Assembly: GCF_002906255.1 (NCBI RefSeq)
Contig: NZ_POTC01000017.1
Coordinates: 1 to 59,924, forward strand
Length of the DNA: 59,924 bases
From: Novacetimonas maltaceti
GTDB lineage: Bacteria > Pseudomonadota > Alphaproteobacteria > Acetobacterales > Acetobacteraceae
Direction: 5' to 3'
Shown piece by piece: positions 18,714-27,766 of this stretch (position 1 is the stretch's first letter; each line of letters opens with the position of its first letter). The notes beneath the pieces were generated by a model, which was not told where the DNA came from, searched no databases, and saw only the letters and a list, made by a program, of their open reading frames with translations. Both the position numbers and the translations under genes were made by a program.

Positions 18714-19898
18714 CTAGGGATTGATCGTGGGGGAAGGCATCGGTGTCAGGCCGTCCCTGAAGGCGACCTCTTCTTCCTGCGCGACCCGGGCAGCTCCCAT
18801 GGTCGCGAGGTAGAGCCCGAGACGGTAGTTCTGCAGCGCAAGGTAATTGGACTGCGCCATCTCGGTGGCAACCTCGCGCATGACCGACGCGGGAGGCATT
18901 GCCTGGAGCGAGGCGTTCCAGCTTACGCTGGAGACCCTGCGATTGACTTCCAGCGCCATAGCCTGCAGCCACGACGCCTTGTCGAGCGGCGTGAGCCCCT
19001 CGGCCGTCATTTCAGCCTTCTGGTCCCGCGTGAGCGCGACAGACGGAACACCAAGAGATGTGACGTAGCCCGTGACCCAGCGGGCAAGAGACATACGACT
19101 GTTGTACGACCGGCGCCGGGTTGCGGCTTCACGTCCCCGAAGGCTGGACAGCTGCTCGCCACGCAGGGCCGCCGGCGCTACCGGCTGGATGAGCGTGGTC
19201 GCATAATCATTGGCTGCATCCACTGCGCCATCCGCGGACAGGGTATCGGCGCCGAACAGGCTGGCGGCACGCTGGTCGGCGTTCGGCAGCCGGGACACGG
19301 AAGAGCAGAGCCCCTGCGCCACGTCGTCGGATGAACAGTAGCGCTTGAGGTGCAGGGACATGTTCGCATCCGTGCCCTGTGACTTGCCGTAATAGGAGGG
19401 AGTCCCCTGACCTGCCTCACCACGGGGATCGCTCACGGTCGCAATGGCATACACCGCGGATCGAGCCGCCTTGGACGCGGCCACGGTGGACTGCTGGGCA
19501 TCAAGGCCCGCGCAGAATTCCGGATTCATCATATGCTCGTCCCGGATTCCGGTTTCCTGCTGACGCCGTAGAAATCCGGCCATCGCCGCGTCCTGGGCAT
19601 CCATGAGTTGCGACTGGGCACCGACCTGGGCTTTCGCGTAATTGGCAACTTGCGTGAAACCCTTCGTCAGGAGAGACGCAACGGAATTCGGGTTTGCAAG
19701 GCTACTGAGATTTGAATCGATGCTGTCCGTCAGGTTTTTCGTCATCGTATTGAGGGCGTTGCCCGTGAACGCCTGGAGAAGCTTGATCGCTGCAACGACC
19801 GCAGCATCACTGAAAAGCGCGTATGCCGGACGCGGCGTGACTGCCAGCACGCAGACGCACGAAGCGGCACCAATGGCAACCATCTGCAGCCTGCGCAT
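18714..19898 (-). CDS. TraW-like secreted transfer protein
   Basis: The protein has 394 residues and a signal peptide ending PAYA. The mature part is helical, with several Cys (CAGLDAQQS, CSSDDVAQGLCSS) and a C-terminal helix before the tail PMPSPTINP. It precedes the long helical gene and the traY-like gene, the traW position in the IncI order W-X-Y. The conserved lipobox of some TraW proteins is not seen. The call rests on size, export and gene order. It overlaps the upstream gene by one base. Confidence 0.6.
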   Translation of the reverse strand: MRRLQMVAIGAASCVCVLAVTPRPAYALFSDAAVVAAIKLLQAFTGNALNTMTKNLTDSIDSNLSSLANPNSVASLLTKGFTQVANYAKAQVGAQSQLMDAQDAAMAGFLRRQQETGIRDEHMMNPEFCAGLDAQQSTVAASKAARSAVYAIATVSDPRGEAGQGTPSYYGKSQGTDANMSLHLKRYCSSDDVAQGLCSSVSRLPNADQRAASLFGADTLSADGAVDAANDYATTLIQPVAPAALRGEQLSSLRGREAATRRRSYNSRMSLARWVTGYVTSLGVPSVALTRDQKAEMTAEGLTPLDKASWLQAMALEVNRRVSSVSWNASLQAMPPASVMREVATEMAQSNYLALQNYRLGLYLATMGAARVAQEEEVAFRDGLTPMPSPTINP

Positions 19899-20485
19899 CA
19901 GAACACTCCGTCCACGAGATTGCTCAGGCTGTATCCGGTCGGAAGCTGGGGAGAGCCGTTGATATACAGGTCAGTCGTACCGCTCGACGTCCCCGCAATG
20001 GCGGTCGCAATTGGCGGACCACCACCACCGAAGCTCAGGCTCGGGCACATGAGTCCGCTACTCGAGCCAAAACCGAGCCCCAGGTTAACGCCTGACAGAC
20101 TGAGTCCACATTGGGTCGACCCCATGGCGTTACCCCATGCCGCCTGTGCGGCCTGACAGACCTGGCCGCCTATCTGGCCCTCGACGGCCTGCAGGAGGGC
20201 TGCGGGGTCAAGGCCGTTCGTGATGAGATTCAGTCCGGTGCCGTTGAAAAAATTGCTCAGGCAGGACAGGCCGTTGACGCTATCCGGCTGCTTTTCATAG
20301 GCGTCGTTGGCCTGGACGCGTTCGTTTACGGCTGTTGCCGCCGCCTGGGTCAGGGCGGCGCAGCCGACGCTTCCCGTAGATGTCGTGGCACCAGAGGCGC
20401 CTGATGACGTGGTCTGCGCATGCCCCTGTATCGATACAAGAGCGGCAGCCACTGACAACAGGACACGGAAGCGCAGACGGATCAT
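19898..20485 (-). CDS. Secreted Gly/Ser-rich protein of the transfer block
   Basis: The protein has 195 residues with a signal peptide ending IQGHAQ. The mature part begins with a Ser/Thr/Gly stretch, contains five cysteines and has a Gly-rich C-terminal region (FGSSSGL, FGGGGPP). It overlaps the traW-like start by one base and the next upstream gene by four, so it is part of the operon. No family is recognised; a surface or periplasmic component of the machine is likely from context. Confidence 0.6.
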   Translation of the reverse strand: MIRLRFRVLLSVAAALVSIQGHAQTTSSGASGATTSTGSVGCAALTQAAATAVNERVQANDAYEKQPDSVNGLSCLSNFFNGTGLNLITNGLDPAALLQAVEGQIGGQVCQAAQAAWGNAMGSTQCGLSLSGVNLGLGFGSSSGLMCPSLSFGGGGPPIATAIAGTSSGTTDLYINGSPQLPTGYSLSNLVDGVF

Positions 20486-20871
20486 GCGGCCTCCTGACGT
20501 GTAGCCGGACGCGTCACAGCCTCCAGCAGGGCAATCCTTTGCGGAGCAAGAAGGCGATGAAGCGCCTGGCGCCTGCTTTCCGAGATCACGCCACGTCCAA
20601 AAGGGCTGTCCGGCGACAACAGGTCCCTGCGGCCGCGCAGATAGGGGATCAGCGCGTCAAGGGAGCTGACCAGATCAGGCCATTCATGCGGCGCAACACC
20701 AGCGAGGATGGCGTACCAGGCCGTCCTCGCTGTCATATCATTGTCCAACATCGCAATGACGTCCTTTCCGCCCCTGATGCGCCAGATCTCGCCGAGCGCA
20801 TCCAGCGCAAGGGCGACATTGGGCATCGGGGAAGGAGGTCCGGATTTCCGGACGGATGAGGGCTTGTTCAT
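20482..20871 (-). CDS. Unknown cytoplasmic protein of the transfer block
   Basis: The protein has 129 residues, no signal peptide, and is helical with WRIRGGKDVIAMLDND and a Leu-rich C-terminus. It overlaps the next gene by four bases, so it is co-translated with the secreted proteins. I do not recognise it. Confidence 0.55.
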   Translation of the reverse strand: MNKPSSVRKSGPPSPMPNVALALDALGEIWRIRGGKDVIAMLDNDMTARTAWYAILAGVAPHEWPDLVSSLDALIPYLRGRRDLLSPDSPFGRGVISESRRQALHRLLAPQRIALLEAVTRPATRQEAA

Positions 20872-20923
20872 GGAACCTTCCTCGGGTGGTTACGACGAAG
20901 GTGTCGGGCCATCATGCGACCGG

Positions 20924-21406
20924 TCAGCGAATTCGATGTCGGACCGCGACTTTATTATGGCCGACATCAATGACGTCGCCCGCCTGGGCTACCGTGGTCG
21001 CCAGAACCTTGTTCCATTCCCGGCCGCCCTGCCAGTCAACAGGAACGCTGGTGTCCACGTCCGCCGCGAACACGACGCGCACCCCATGCGGAACGATCTG
21101 GCGTACGGCGAAGCCAAGTGGAACCTGCTTTCCGTATCCACTGGCGATATGGAAATATCGACGGGCTGGAACATTGCCGGATGTTCGAGGATCCGTACCA
21201 GTACCCGGCAATACGCCCGGCCCTTCCTGACCAGCATCTCCCGGTGAGGGTAAGGTCTCCCCGCCGGTCGTCCCCGTTGAGGGCAACGTCAATGCCGGCC
21301 GGGGCGGAGTGTCCGGAGAGGTTGTCTGGACCAGATGAAACGCGGCAGGTGTGGCAGATATGGGGCCAGAGGCCAGCGCCATAACCACGGCAGGCATAAC
21401 AGGCAT
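20924..21406 (-). CDS. Secreted protein with a TcpQ-like domain
   Basis: The protein has 160 residues. The N-terminus is a hydrophobic export signal (VMPAVVMALASG), followed by a disordered Pro/Gly/Thr linker. The C-terminal 70 residues (LGFAVRQIVPHGVRVVF, then VDTSVPVDWQGGREW and VLATTVAQAG) resemble the TcpQ or PilL C-terminal domain, which packs against secretin-like rings. DotD at 37308 has a related fold, so this may be a second ring-binding subunit. It is the first gene of the minus-strand transfer block, 52 bases upstream of the next. Confidence 0.65.
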   Translation of the reverse strand: MPVMPAVVMALASGPISATPAAFHLVQTTSPDTPPRPALTLPSTGTTGGETLPSPGDAGQEGPGVLPGTGTDPRTSGNVPARRYFHIASGYGKQVPLGFAVRQIVPHGVRVVFAADVDTSVPVDWQGGREWNKVLATTVAQAGDVIDVGHNKVAVRHRIR

Positions 21407-21602
21407 ATGAGTGTCTCCATCAAGCTCTCCTGACCAGAGCAGCGGCCTTTGCGACCTCAGACACCTTTTTTACGGGCTCCAACTCGACTATCATGACGTT
21501 CCGTCACGGCTGATCCGCTGTCAGGACGCGGCCAGTCGATATCTTCTGGATGTTGGAAGTTTCTTTTGCTGAGGAAAATGCCTGCCGTGAGAGTAAACGA
21601 AA

Positions 21603-22406
21603 ATGTCCCATGACAATGGCAAGATGCAAGCCGAGGCTTTATTTGCATCCGGCCAATTATATAAAGACATCGGGGAAATCATTTATGACAGGCGGACGGC
21701 GCTTGACTGGACGCAGGTGCACCTCGCCAAACTGGCACGGTTGAATGTATCGGTCATACGGAGCATCGAAGCAGGTCGTCCGGTTTCCCTGGAAACATTA
21801 TCGGCGCTGCTACGGGTATTTGAAATAGATCCGCGCGATATTCTTCCGCAAGGTGCACCAGAAGGTACATGGTTTGCCCATCTGGATCTGGCGGCATCCG
21901 CCACGCAGCTGAAAAAAACCATGAAGCAGTGTTCGGACTACAATCTGGCAATCCAGAAATTACGCGACATTATTGGCAATATTTCAAAGACGTTTAACCT
22001 GCCGGAAATACCGGCCAGATTGCCGATCGATCATTATTCACACAGTGTCGCCTTCACCTCGGGGGAACGGCAGGACCTCCTCGAGATATTTGGGCGCAGG
22101 ATTCAGATCTTCAGGACGCTTCAGGGGGCAACAGCGAGCCAGATCGCCCATAAATCACACGTTTCCCTGACCAGCCTGAGCCTGATCGAAGCAGGACTCA
22201 GAAATCCAAGCCTTGAAACGGTTTATCGCATTGCCGAAGGACTGTCTGTCTCCGTTTATTACCTGATCCCGGGAATACATGACGACGCAGACCTTTTGCG
22301 TTCCCTGGACATGACCGCGTGGGCAATGTCCGCGCAATCACAACTCGAAGCCCTCGCTGATCTCGAGTCCATTATTGGTCACCTCGACGATATCGCAAAC
22401 CACTGA
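21603..22406 (+). CDS. Transcription regulator with two XRE helix-turn-helix domains
   Basis: The protein has 267 residues. A first HTH lies at about 25-75 (LDWTQVHLAKLARLNVSVI, then SIEAGRPVSLETL) and a second at about 165-215 (ATASQIAHKSHVSLTSLSLI and NPSLETVYRIAEGL). Two XRE domains in one chain would let a monomer or dimer read long or paired operators. It is divergent from the minus-strand transfer block and precedes the plus-strand blocks, so control of transfer genes is plausible. GAGAG lies 10 bases before the start. Confidence 0.8.
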   Translation: MSHDNGKMQAEALFASGQLYKDIGEIIYDRRTALDWTQVHLAKLARLNVSVIRSIEAGRPVSLETLSALLRVFEIDPRDILPQGAPEGTWFAHLDLAASATQLKKTMKQCSDYNLAIQKLRDIIGNISKTFNLPEIPARLPIDHYSHSVAFTSGERQDLLEIFGRRIQIFRTLQGATASQIAHKSHVSLTSLSLIEAGLRNPSLETVYRIAEGLSVSVYYLIPGIHDDADLLRSLDMTAWAMSAQSQLEALADLESIIGHLDDIANH

Positions 22407-22430
22407 CCGGGTGCATGAAGGTATGGAGGC

Positions 22431-22461
22431 TGCCAGGAAAGGGGTCTCCTTTCTTATGGCA
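22431..22461 (+). terminator. Stem-loop after the double-HTH gene
   Basis: TGCCA and GAAAGG pair with CCTTTC and TGGCA around a short loop just after the stop codon. No T-run follows, so if it ends transcription it is not a classical intrinsic terminator. Confidence 0.4.
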
Positions 22462-22514
22462 GGCACTATGCCTTGGACTGTCCATTCCAGGTGATGTGCC
22501 CCGGCTGATCACCA

Positions 22515-22577
22515 ACGCGGACCGGAAACCGCGTCCGGAGTCATATTAGCGCGTTCTGCGCTATTTATTTCTTGACG
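22515..22577 (+). promoter_or_regulatory. Promoter region with two palindromes before the GcrA-like gene
   Basis: Two perfect inverted repeats lie together: ACGCGG-8-CCGCGT at 22515-22534 and TAGCGCgttctGCGCTA at 22547-22563. A -35-like TTGACG follows at 22572-22577, with an AT-rich -10-like GATATT about 18 bases on. The second palindrome sits just upstream of the -35 and looks like an activator or repressor site. Confidence 0.45.
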
Positions 22578-22654
22578 GTTATATAACGCTTAAGAGATAT
22601 TATTCCCAAAACACGCAGCCTATCCCGAAAACGCGATGACGAGGGCATACCGCC

Positions 22655-23533
22655 ATGAAGTCAGCATCGTTCGGCCAGGTTATAAAACACGGTCTGTTTA
22701 CATGGCTTCAGACCTATCCCACGCCAGAAATGACGCGCGCCCTCTATGCCAGGCTGTGCGACGAGGTCCTTGTAGCGACAATGCTTACCCTGACAGTGCA
22801 GGAGGTAAAGGAGTCAGTCGCGCAATGGGCCGACCGACCCCAGAATGTTTTTTATGAAGCGCCTGCACGCAGGGGAGCATGGACAAGGACCCAGTTGCTC
22901 ATCCTTGGCCAACGCTGGCTCTGTGGTGATAAAACCGCCGACATAGCCGAGATGCTTGGCCGCTCGGCCGGGAGCGTGCGTGCAAAAAGAAAGCAGCTTG
23001 GCCTGCCACCGCGCATCAGGCTCTCAAAAATACAGGCGGAGACCATACTTGCCGAAAAGCGGAGCGCCATTCCCGCAGATCCCGAAGCTGTCCTGACATG
23101 GGAACAGGCCTCCCTGCTTCCTCATGAAGCCCGGCGGGGACGGACATGGCTTGTCAGGAACAGCCTCAACAAGCTGACCCTCACAGGACATAAGGGAGGA
23201 GACAAGGTACGGTGGCACGAGGCCGCCAACATTGAAATCGCATACCGCCATTTTGCATTTCAGAACCCGCGTGAAATTGCGCGGGACTTCCTTATTTCGG
23301 AAAGCGCGCTGAAATCCCAAAGCTGCTGGGAACAGCTTCCGCCACGACGCGGCGCCAAAGTGCCCTGGTTCATTCACGCGAGGGCCGAATATTATATCGG
23401 CGAACACCACTACATCCGGCGGGAATGCCTCTGCAAGAGCGGATGCTTTTTCTGGACCACCCGCAAGGGTGGTGACCGGGTCAGCAGACGATACCGCCGC
23501 AGCATTGCCGCCACGCATGGCATTGCCGCCTGA
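22655..23533 (+). CDS. GcrA-like DNA-binding regulator
   Basis: The protein has 292 residues. Residues 73-115 (RGAWTRTQLLILGQRWLCGD, then TADIAEMLGRSAGSVRAKRK) form a SANT/GcrA-like helix-turn-helix with the layout W-x-L-W-G-S-I-A-LGRS-VRAK. The C-terminal half has a possible zinc site (Cys residues in RECLCKSGCFFW). GcrA proteins help sigma-70 at methylated promoters in alphaproteobacteria. This protein is the last gene before the dotI operon and may control it. The start at 22655 follows GAGGG. Confidence 0.65.
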   Translation: MKSASFGQVIKHGLFTWLQTYPTPEMTRALYARLCDEVLVATMLTLTVQEVKESVAQWADRPQNVFYEAPARRGAWTRTQLLILGQRWLCGDKTADIAEMLGRSAGSVRAKRKQLGLPPRIRLSKIQAETILAEKRSAIPADPEAVLTWEQASLLPHEARRGRTWLVRNSLNKLTLTGHKGGDKVRWHEAANIEIAYRHFAFQNPREIARDFLISESALKSQSCWEQLPPRRGAKVPWFIHARAEYYIGEHHYIRRECLCKSGCFFWTTRKGGDRVSRRYRRSIAATHGIAA

Positions 23534-23592
23534 GTAGTAGCGGGAACCGTCAAAGAAAAAACGTGCCGGTCGCAAGATAGACTTCCAGCCTG

Positions 23593-23640
23593 CTCTCATC
23601 ACCGTCGGGAAATGAGAGTAGAGTGATGACCACCTTTTTT
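23593..23640 (+). terminator. Overlapping hairpins and T-run in front of dotI
   Basis: One stem pairs CTCTCAT (23593-23599) with ATGAGAG (23612-23618). A second pairs TCATCAC (23596-23602) with GTGATGA (23623-23629) and is followed by six T at 23635-23640. The two stems share bases and cannot both form, which is the layout of an attenuator or of a terminator with an alternative fold. It could end the GcrA-like transcript or regulate the dotI operon. Confidence 0.5.
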
Positions 23641-23665
23641 CATGCCCCCGTAAGGGAGGCGCGCC

Positions 23666-24301
23666 ATGCGGCTGTTTAATTCCGCAGTAACCAGGCGGCT
23701 TACCGACCCCGACTTTCAGGGGATTGTTGTAGACAGATCACTGCTGCTCAACATCGCACTGGCGGGCGTGGTCATCGTGTTCGCGGCGCACGACGCCTAT
23801 ATCCGTGCACACCCGCCCACACCCCTCTATTTCTACGTTGACGGCCAGAATGCTCCCCGACCGGCCGTGGCCCTCACCAGTCCGGTACTTGGCCAGGATC
23901 AGCTTCTCGGCTGGGCCGTCAAATGGGCGATCGCACCCTACAACATCAACTATCGTGATTTTCCAACCCAGATGAACACCGCGGGCGCTCACTACACGCT
24001 CAACGGATGGAACACCTTTGCAAAGTCTTTCATTACGCAGGGGAATCTGGCGAAACTCAGGGATGCAAAACTGCTCTGTTATGCGCAGCCGACACGGGCC
24101 GCGACCGTACGCGCCGAGACAGTCGTGCAGGGACACGCGCGCTACGTAATACAGTTTCCTTTCATCCAGACCTGCGAAAACGTGAACCAGCAGAACACGC
24201 AAATGCTGATGGCAACCGTGACGATTGATCGCGTGGAGGACCTGGATCACCCGGATGGACTGGCCATCGAACAGCTTGTCGTCTCGTCGGGGAGGGAGTG
24301 A
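23666..24301 (+). CDS. dotI: DotI/IcmL/TraM, inner-membrane transfer protein
   Basis: This type IVB core subunit is anchored by one membrane helix (about 27-44) and has a periplasmic DotI/IcmL domain, which forms a ring in the family. The protein has 211 residues, the same length as Legionella DotI. The segment LYFYVDGQN, the P-rich PVALTSPVLGQ and LLGWAVKWAIAPYNINYRDF are typical. AAGGGAGG precedes the start. It opens the traM-N-O order and overlaps dotH by four bases. Confidence 0.88.
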   Translation: MRLFNSAVTRRLTDPDFQGIVVDRSLLLNIALAGVVIVFAAHDAYIRAHPPTPLYFYVDGQNAPRPAVALTSPVLGQDQLLGWAVKWAIAPYNINYRDFPTQMNTAGAHYTLNGWNTFAKSFITQGNLAKLRDAKLLCYAQPTRAATVRAETVVQGHARYVIQFPFIQTCENVNQQNTQMLMATVTIDRVEDLDHPDGLAIEQLVVSSGRE

Positions 24302-25278
24302 CAACCGTGCGAATTCTTTCTCTCTTTCCGCTGACCCTGTCCATCCTGCCACTTGCGGCACTCGCACAGCAGCCATCACAGCCCGGGCCTGCGGCAACGA
24401 CACCTGCAGACGATCAGGATCAGGCAGCCGAAGGTGAGGCCGAGCATGAGGCCATTCCTTTCACCCCCGAAGAAATCCTTCGGCTGGGGGAACGCCTGAA
24501 GGACGTGCGTCGTGCCACGGAGCAGGTCGGTACGGAATTCGCGACCCCTAATGCGCGCCCTGCGATCCGTGTCTCCTTTGCGCCTGGTCAGCAGACAAGC
24601 CTGATCTTTACGACAAAAGGCTATCCGACCGCATTGTCCTTCGTGGACAGCACGGGACAGCCCTGGCCGATCGCATGGAATACGTCTGGCAATTCCGCCA
24701 ACCCGGACGGCAGCACGAACTGTGCTTCCGGCAAAAGCGGCGCGTCGGCCGGGAATCCTGCGGTTGAGACAACGGGTTTCTATACCTGCGTCCCGTTCAA
24801 GGGCTCCAATACCATCAATATCGAACCGATGTCGCTCCAGCCCAGAGGTGGACTGCTCGTAACGCTTCAGAACGCGCCAAAGCCGGTCTCCTTCCTGCTG
24901 ATCGCGGGACGTGGATCCTACGATGACAACCTGACCGTTCGCATGTCCGAGGGAGGGCCCAATGCCCGGGAGCCGGTCGACAGCCGCCCCGGAGTGCCCG
25001 CGACAGGCGAGCCCTACATGAACGCCATGCTAAGCGGCATTCCACCAGCGTCAGCCGTTCCGCTGGCCGTCGAGGGTATTTCACCCGATGACGTACGCGC
25101 CTGGCGGATTGGAAACGAGGTCTATCTTCGCACGCGCCTTCATCTCATGACGCCCTCCTCGGACAGCATGGAGCAGGGTGAAGGGGGATACACGCTCTAT
25201 GCCTTCCATGAGTCCCCCGTTGTCCTTCTCTCCGATGCGGGACGGACGGTCTCGGCCCATATCAGGGACGCACAGTGA
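24298..25278 (+). CDS. dotH: DotH/IcmK/TraN, outer-membrane core protein
   Basis: This is a secreted core-complex protein of 326 residues with a GTG start overlapping the dotI stop and a signal peptide ending ALAQ. A helical segment with EILRLGERLKDV is followed by a VirB9-like beta domain (LTVRMSEGG, LLVTLQNAPKPVSFLLIAG). The two cysteines (TNCASGK, FYTCVPF) may form a disulfide bond. In this family it forms a ring with DotC, DotD and DotG. Confidence 0.85.
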   Translation: MTTVRILSLFPLTLSILPLAALAQQPSQPGPAATTPADDQDQAAEGEAEHEAIPFTPEEILRLGERLKDVRRATEQVGTEFATPNARPAIRVSFAPGQQTSLIFTTKGYPTALSFVDSTGQPWPIAWNTSGNSANPDGSTNCASGKSGASAGNPAVETTGFYTCVPFKGSNTINIEPMSLQPRGGLLVTLQNAPKPVSFLLIAGRGSYDDNLTVRMSEGGPNAREPVDSRPGVPATGEPYMNAMLSGIPPASAVPLAVEGISPDDVRAWRIGNEVYLRTRLHLMTPSSDSMEQGEGGYTLYAFHESPVVLLSDAGRTVSAHIRDAQ

Positions 25279-26516
25279 TGAAACCCAGGTTCAACCAGCT
25301 GCTCAGTGATGCGTCGCGGGGCGGAAACCGGCGTCTGCTCGCAATCCTTGGGAGTATAGGCACCGTTCTTGGTGTCACGCTGCTCATCTCCACCATCCAC
25401 CGTAAGGAGCTTCCACGCTCGGACCCCGGCAGGCCGCCCGCCGCCAACCCCCTGCCCGGCGGCCTGAATTCCAATCCGCGCCAGCAGGAACTCCGCGAAG
25501 ATCAGATCCGCGACGAGGCAGGTCGGGCACAGACTGCGGGACAGTCGTATTCACCCGATATTGCACCGGGCACGCCCGCCCATCCCGACGACAAGCTTCC
25601 CCCGCCCCCAGTCGCCCAGGAGGTCGGGGCGGACGTCAACCCGGCGCTGGCCAAGGCCGCCGCAGCGCCAGCCCCGCACGCGCCTGAGGTCGTGCCAAGC
25701 GTTCCCGTCGTACCAGTGCAGACGGATGCAGCCTTCCGTGCAGCCATGCCACGTGACCCACAGCTCCAGAAAGACGCCATCACCGCATACAGACATGCGA
25801 TCATGGATCTCGCGGGCCGTCTTGATGGACGCTTTCCTGTCACAAATGTCCTGTATGAAAAGACGGAAATCGGAAGGGAACAGACAAAAAAACCGGTGGT
25901 CTCCCCTTCAATAACTTCGGCCGCGACAGCAAATTCCCAGACGGCCCTCTCCCGCGTCCTTGTTCCTGCCGGGCGGGGGATTTACGCCCATACGGTTTCA
26001 GCAACCAACAGCGATCTCGGGGGAGAAATCATCCTGGAAGCTGATTCAGGTCCACTCGCTGGCGACAGGATGAAAGCATCCGTCAGAAGGGCCGGGGGAC
26101 ATCTGAACAGGCTGGTTGTCCGCGTTGATCAGGTCTTCCATAAGAATGATCCGACCCCGATCCAGGTCGAAGGTATGGTGGTTGCGCCGGACACCATGGA
26201 AGCTGCGGTGGCCTCAAGCGTTGACCAGCTATACGTCGAGCGCTTTGTTCTTCCCGCCGCAGCCGCCTTTGTCCAAGGGCTCGGGCAGGCGATCGAGATG
26301 ACGTCGAACACGACCGGTTCGATCGGAGCCCTCGGCAACGTCAACTACGTCCAGTCACTGAATTTCCCGCAACAACTGGGCGTGGCGGCCGGTGCAGCGG
26401 CCTCGCAGGTCAACAGCGCGCTCATGCAGCAGATGCCGACCCAGCCGCGCGTAAATCTTGCCGCTCAGGTCAGTGTTGGCGTGATCTTCATGTCGGACGT
26501 CGTCATGAAGAAGTAA
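25278..26516 (+). CDS. dotG: DotG/IcmE/TraO, VirB10-like core protein
   Basis: The protein spans both membranes. A single helix near 22-42 is followed by a Pro-rich periplasmic linker and a C-terminal TrbI/VirB10 domain (about 230-410: VPAGRGIYAHTVSATNSDLG, ILEADSGPL, NRLVVRVDQV). At 412 residues it has TraO length and lacks the long repeats of Legionella DotG. The ATG at 25278 overlaps the dotH stop; a GTG at 25275 is an alternative. Confidence 0.88.
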   Translation: MKPRFNQLLSDASRGGNRRLLAILGSIGTVLGVTLLISTIHRKELPRSDPGRPPAANPLPGGLNSNPRQQELREDQIRDEAGRAQTAGQSYSPDIAPGTPAHPDDKLPPPPVAQEVGADVNPALAKAAAAPAPHAPEVVPSVPVVPVQTDAAFRAAMPRDPQLQKDAITAYRHAIMDLAGRLDGRFPVTNVLYEKTEIGREQTKKPVVSPSITSAATANSQTALSRVLVPAGRGIYAHTVSATNSDLGGEIILEADSGPLAGDRMKASVRRAGGHLNRLVVRVDQVFHKNDPTPIQVEGMVVAPDTMEAAVASSVDQLYVERFVLPAAAAFVQGLGQAIEMTSNTTGSIGALGNVNYVQSLNFPQQLGVAAGAAASQVNSALMQQMPTQPRVNLAAQVSVGVIFMSDVVMKK

Positions 26517-26582
26517 GTTTTCGGGCACCGGTCGCATGATATCGGCGAATTCTGCACTCTCTACCAGAAGGCAGCATTCACC

Positions 26583-27749
26583 ATGACCTCAGCCGCAACC
26601 GCAACGACGTCCCGGGATCCGTTCAGCGCGGATCGCGGCATTGAACCTGTTCCGTTTCGCAAGCTGGGCACGACGCCCGAGCCTGACCCTTCGCCTGAAC
26701 CGGACACAATTGCCGAGCCTCTCTCTCCTCACCCGCAACCTGTGACAGCAGCACCTGACAGAAACCGACCCGTTCCACATGCAATAGCCCTTTTCAGGGC
26801 GCTTCCGCGTCGCAGGCAGGTCATGATCGCGGGTACTGCCGTCGGCAGTCTGCTCTCCCTCTTCCTCGTGATGGGCATAACAAAGAGGCAGGCGTCTCCC
26901 GTGGCCCAGGAAGTCGGAATGATTTCCGCCCCGCTGCCATCAGGCCCCAAAGCGTCTCCCGCGCCGGGACACTCACCTACATCATCGCCATCACCGCCGG
27001 CACCTCAGGTCTCGGCTACAGATGAGGATCTCAAGGCACTTCTTGCGATGAAAAAGCCGCCCCATCCCGCCAGCCCAATACCGGCTACCCCGTCGGCCGA
27101 GAACACGCCCGCGCAGAAACACGACACTGGCATCGAAAAGGCTGTTCCGACGGACGATGCGGTCCAGAAAGCAAGCCGCCTGCAAGCGGCTCCCATGACA
27201 TCTGACGACCAGTTGCAGGTGCTGCAGCTTGTAACGGAAGAAGCAGCATTGGTGCAGCGGACCCGCAGCGACATCGCAGCACTCCGGCAGGATATTGACC
27301 GGCTGCGTATCGCCGATACGGCAAAGGCTTCGGATCTCAACCGCCGGATGTCGCTCCTCGAAGCGAAACGGGCCGTGGCCGACGCCGAAGCTCCCCCGTC
27401 AGATGGACCGGCCGCCACACGCGCCGCAGCCGACAAGGCACGGGCAGCCCTGGAAGCCGCGGTGGCCGAGCCGCAGCCAGCACCAACCCCGCCGCAATCT
27501 CCAGCCTCCCGGCCAGCGAAAATGCGCCCGACGCCTCCTGCTCCGCCCCCGACATGGACCCCCCACTACCGGATACTTGCCGCATCTCCCCAACTTGCCA
27601 TGGTGCAGGACGACGCGGCGCCGGCCGGGCAACCGCCACAGTCCGAAATCGAAATCGGCACCGATCTCCGCGGATATGGGCGTGTGCGCGCCATCTCTCA
27701 ACGCGGCACGATGTGGGTGATCCAGGCTGAACGCGGCATCATCCAGTAA
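26583..27749 (+). CDS. TraP-like single-pass membrane protein
   Basis: The protein has 388 residues: a Pro-rich cytoplasmic N-terminus, one membrane helix near 80-98 (MIAGTAVGSLLSLFLVMGI covers it), a long Pro/Ala periplasmic segment, a coiled coil at about 205-260, a second Pro-rich linker and a C-terminal SH3-like strand set (IGTDLRGYGRVRAISQRG). Its place after dotG matches IncI traP. The gene starts 66 bases after dotG. Confidence 0.65.
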   Translation: MTSAATATTSRDPFSADRGIEPVPFRKLGTTPEPDPSPEPDTIAEPLSPHPQPVTAAPDRNRPVPHAIALFRALPRRRQVMIAGTAVGSLLSLFLVMGITKRQASPVAQEVGMISAPLPSGPKASPAPGHSPTSSPSPPAPQVSATDEDLKALLAMKKPPHPASPIPATPSAENTPAQKHDTGIEKAVPTDDAVQKASRLQAAPMTSDDQLQVLQLVTEEAALVQRTRSDIAALRQDIDRLRIADTAKASDLNRRMSLLEAKRAVADAEAPPSDGPAATRAAADKARAALEAAVAEPQPAPTPPQSPASRPAKMRPTPPAPPPTWTPHYRILAASPQLAMVQDDAAPAGQPPQSEIEIGTDLRGYGRVRAISQRGTMWVIQAERGIIQ

Positions 27750-27766
27750 AGCAAGGACACATCGAC

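Noticed and set aside
18102-19334. 410-codon plus-strand frame opposite the traW-like and neighbouring genes
   Set aside because: It is the antisense shadow of two genes in a GC-rich region, with no motif.
24815-25084. Minus-strand frame opposite dotH
   Set aside because: Shadow of a conserved core gene with no start site.
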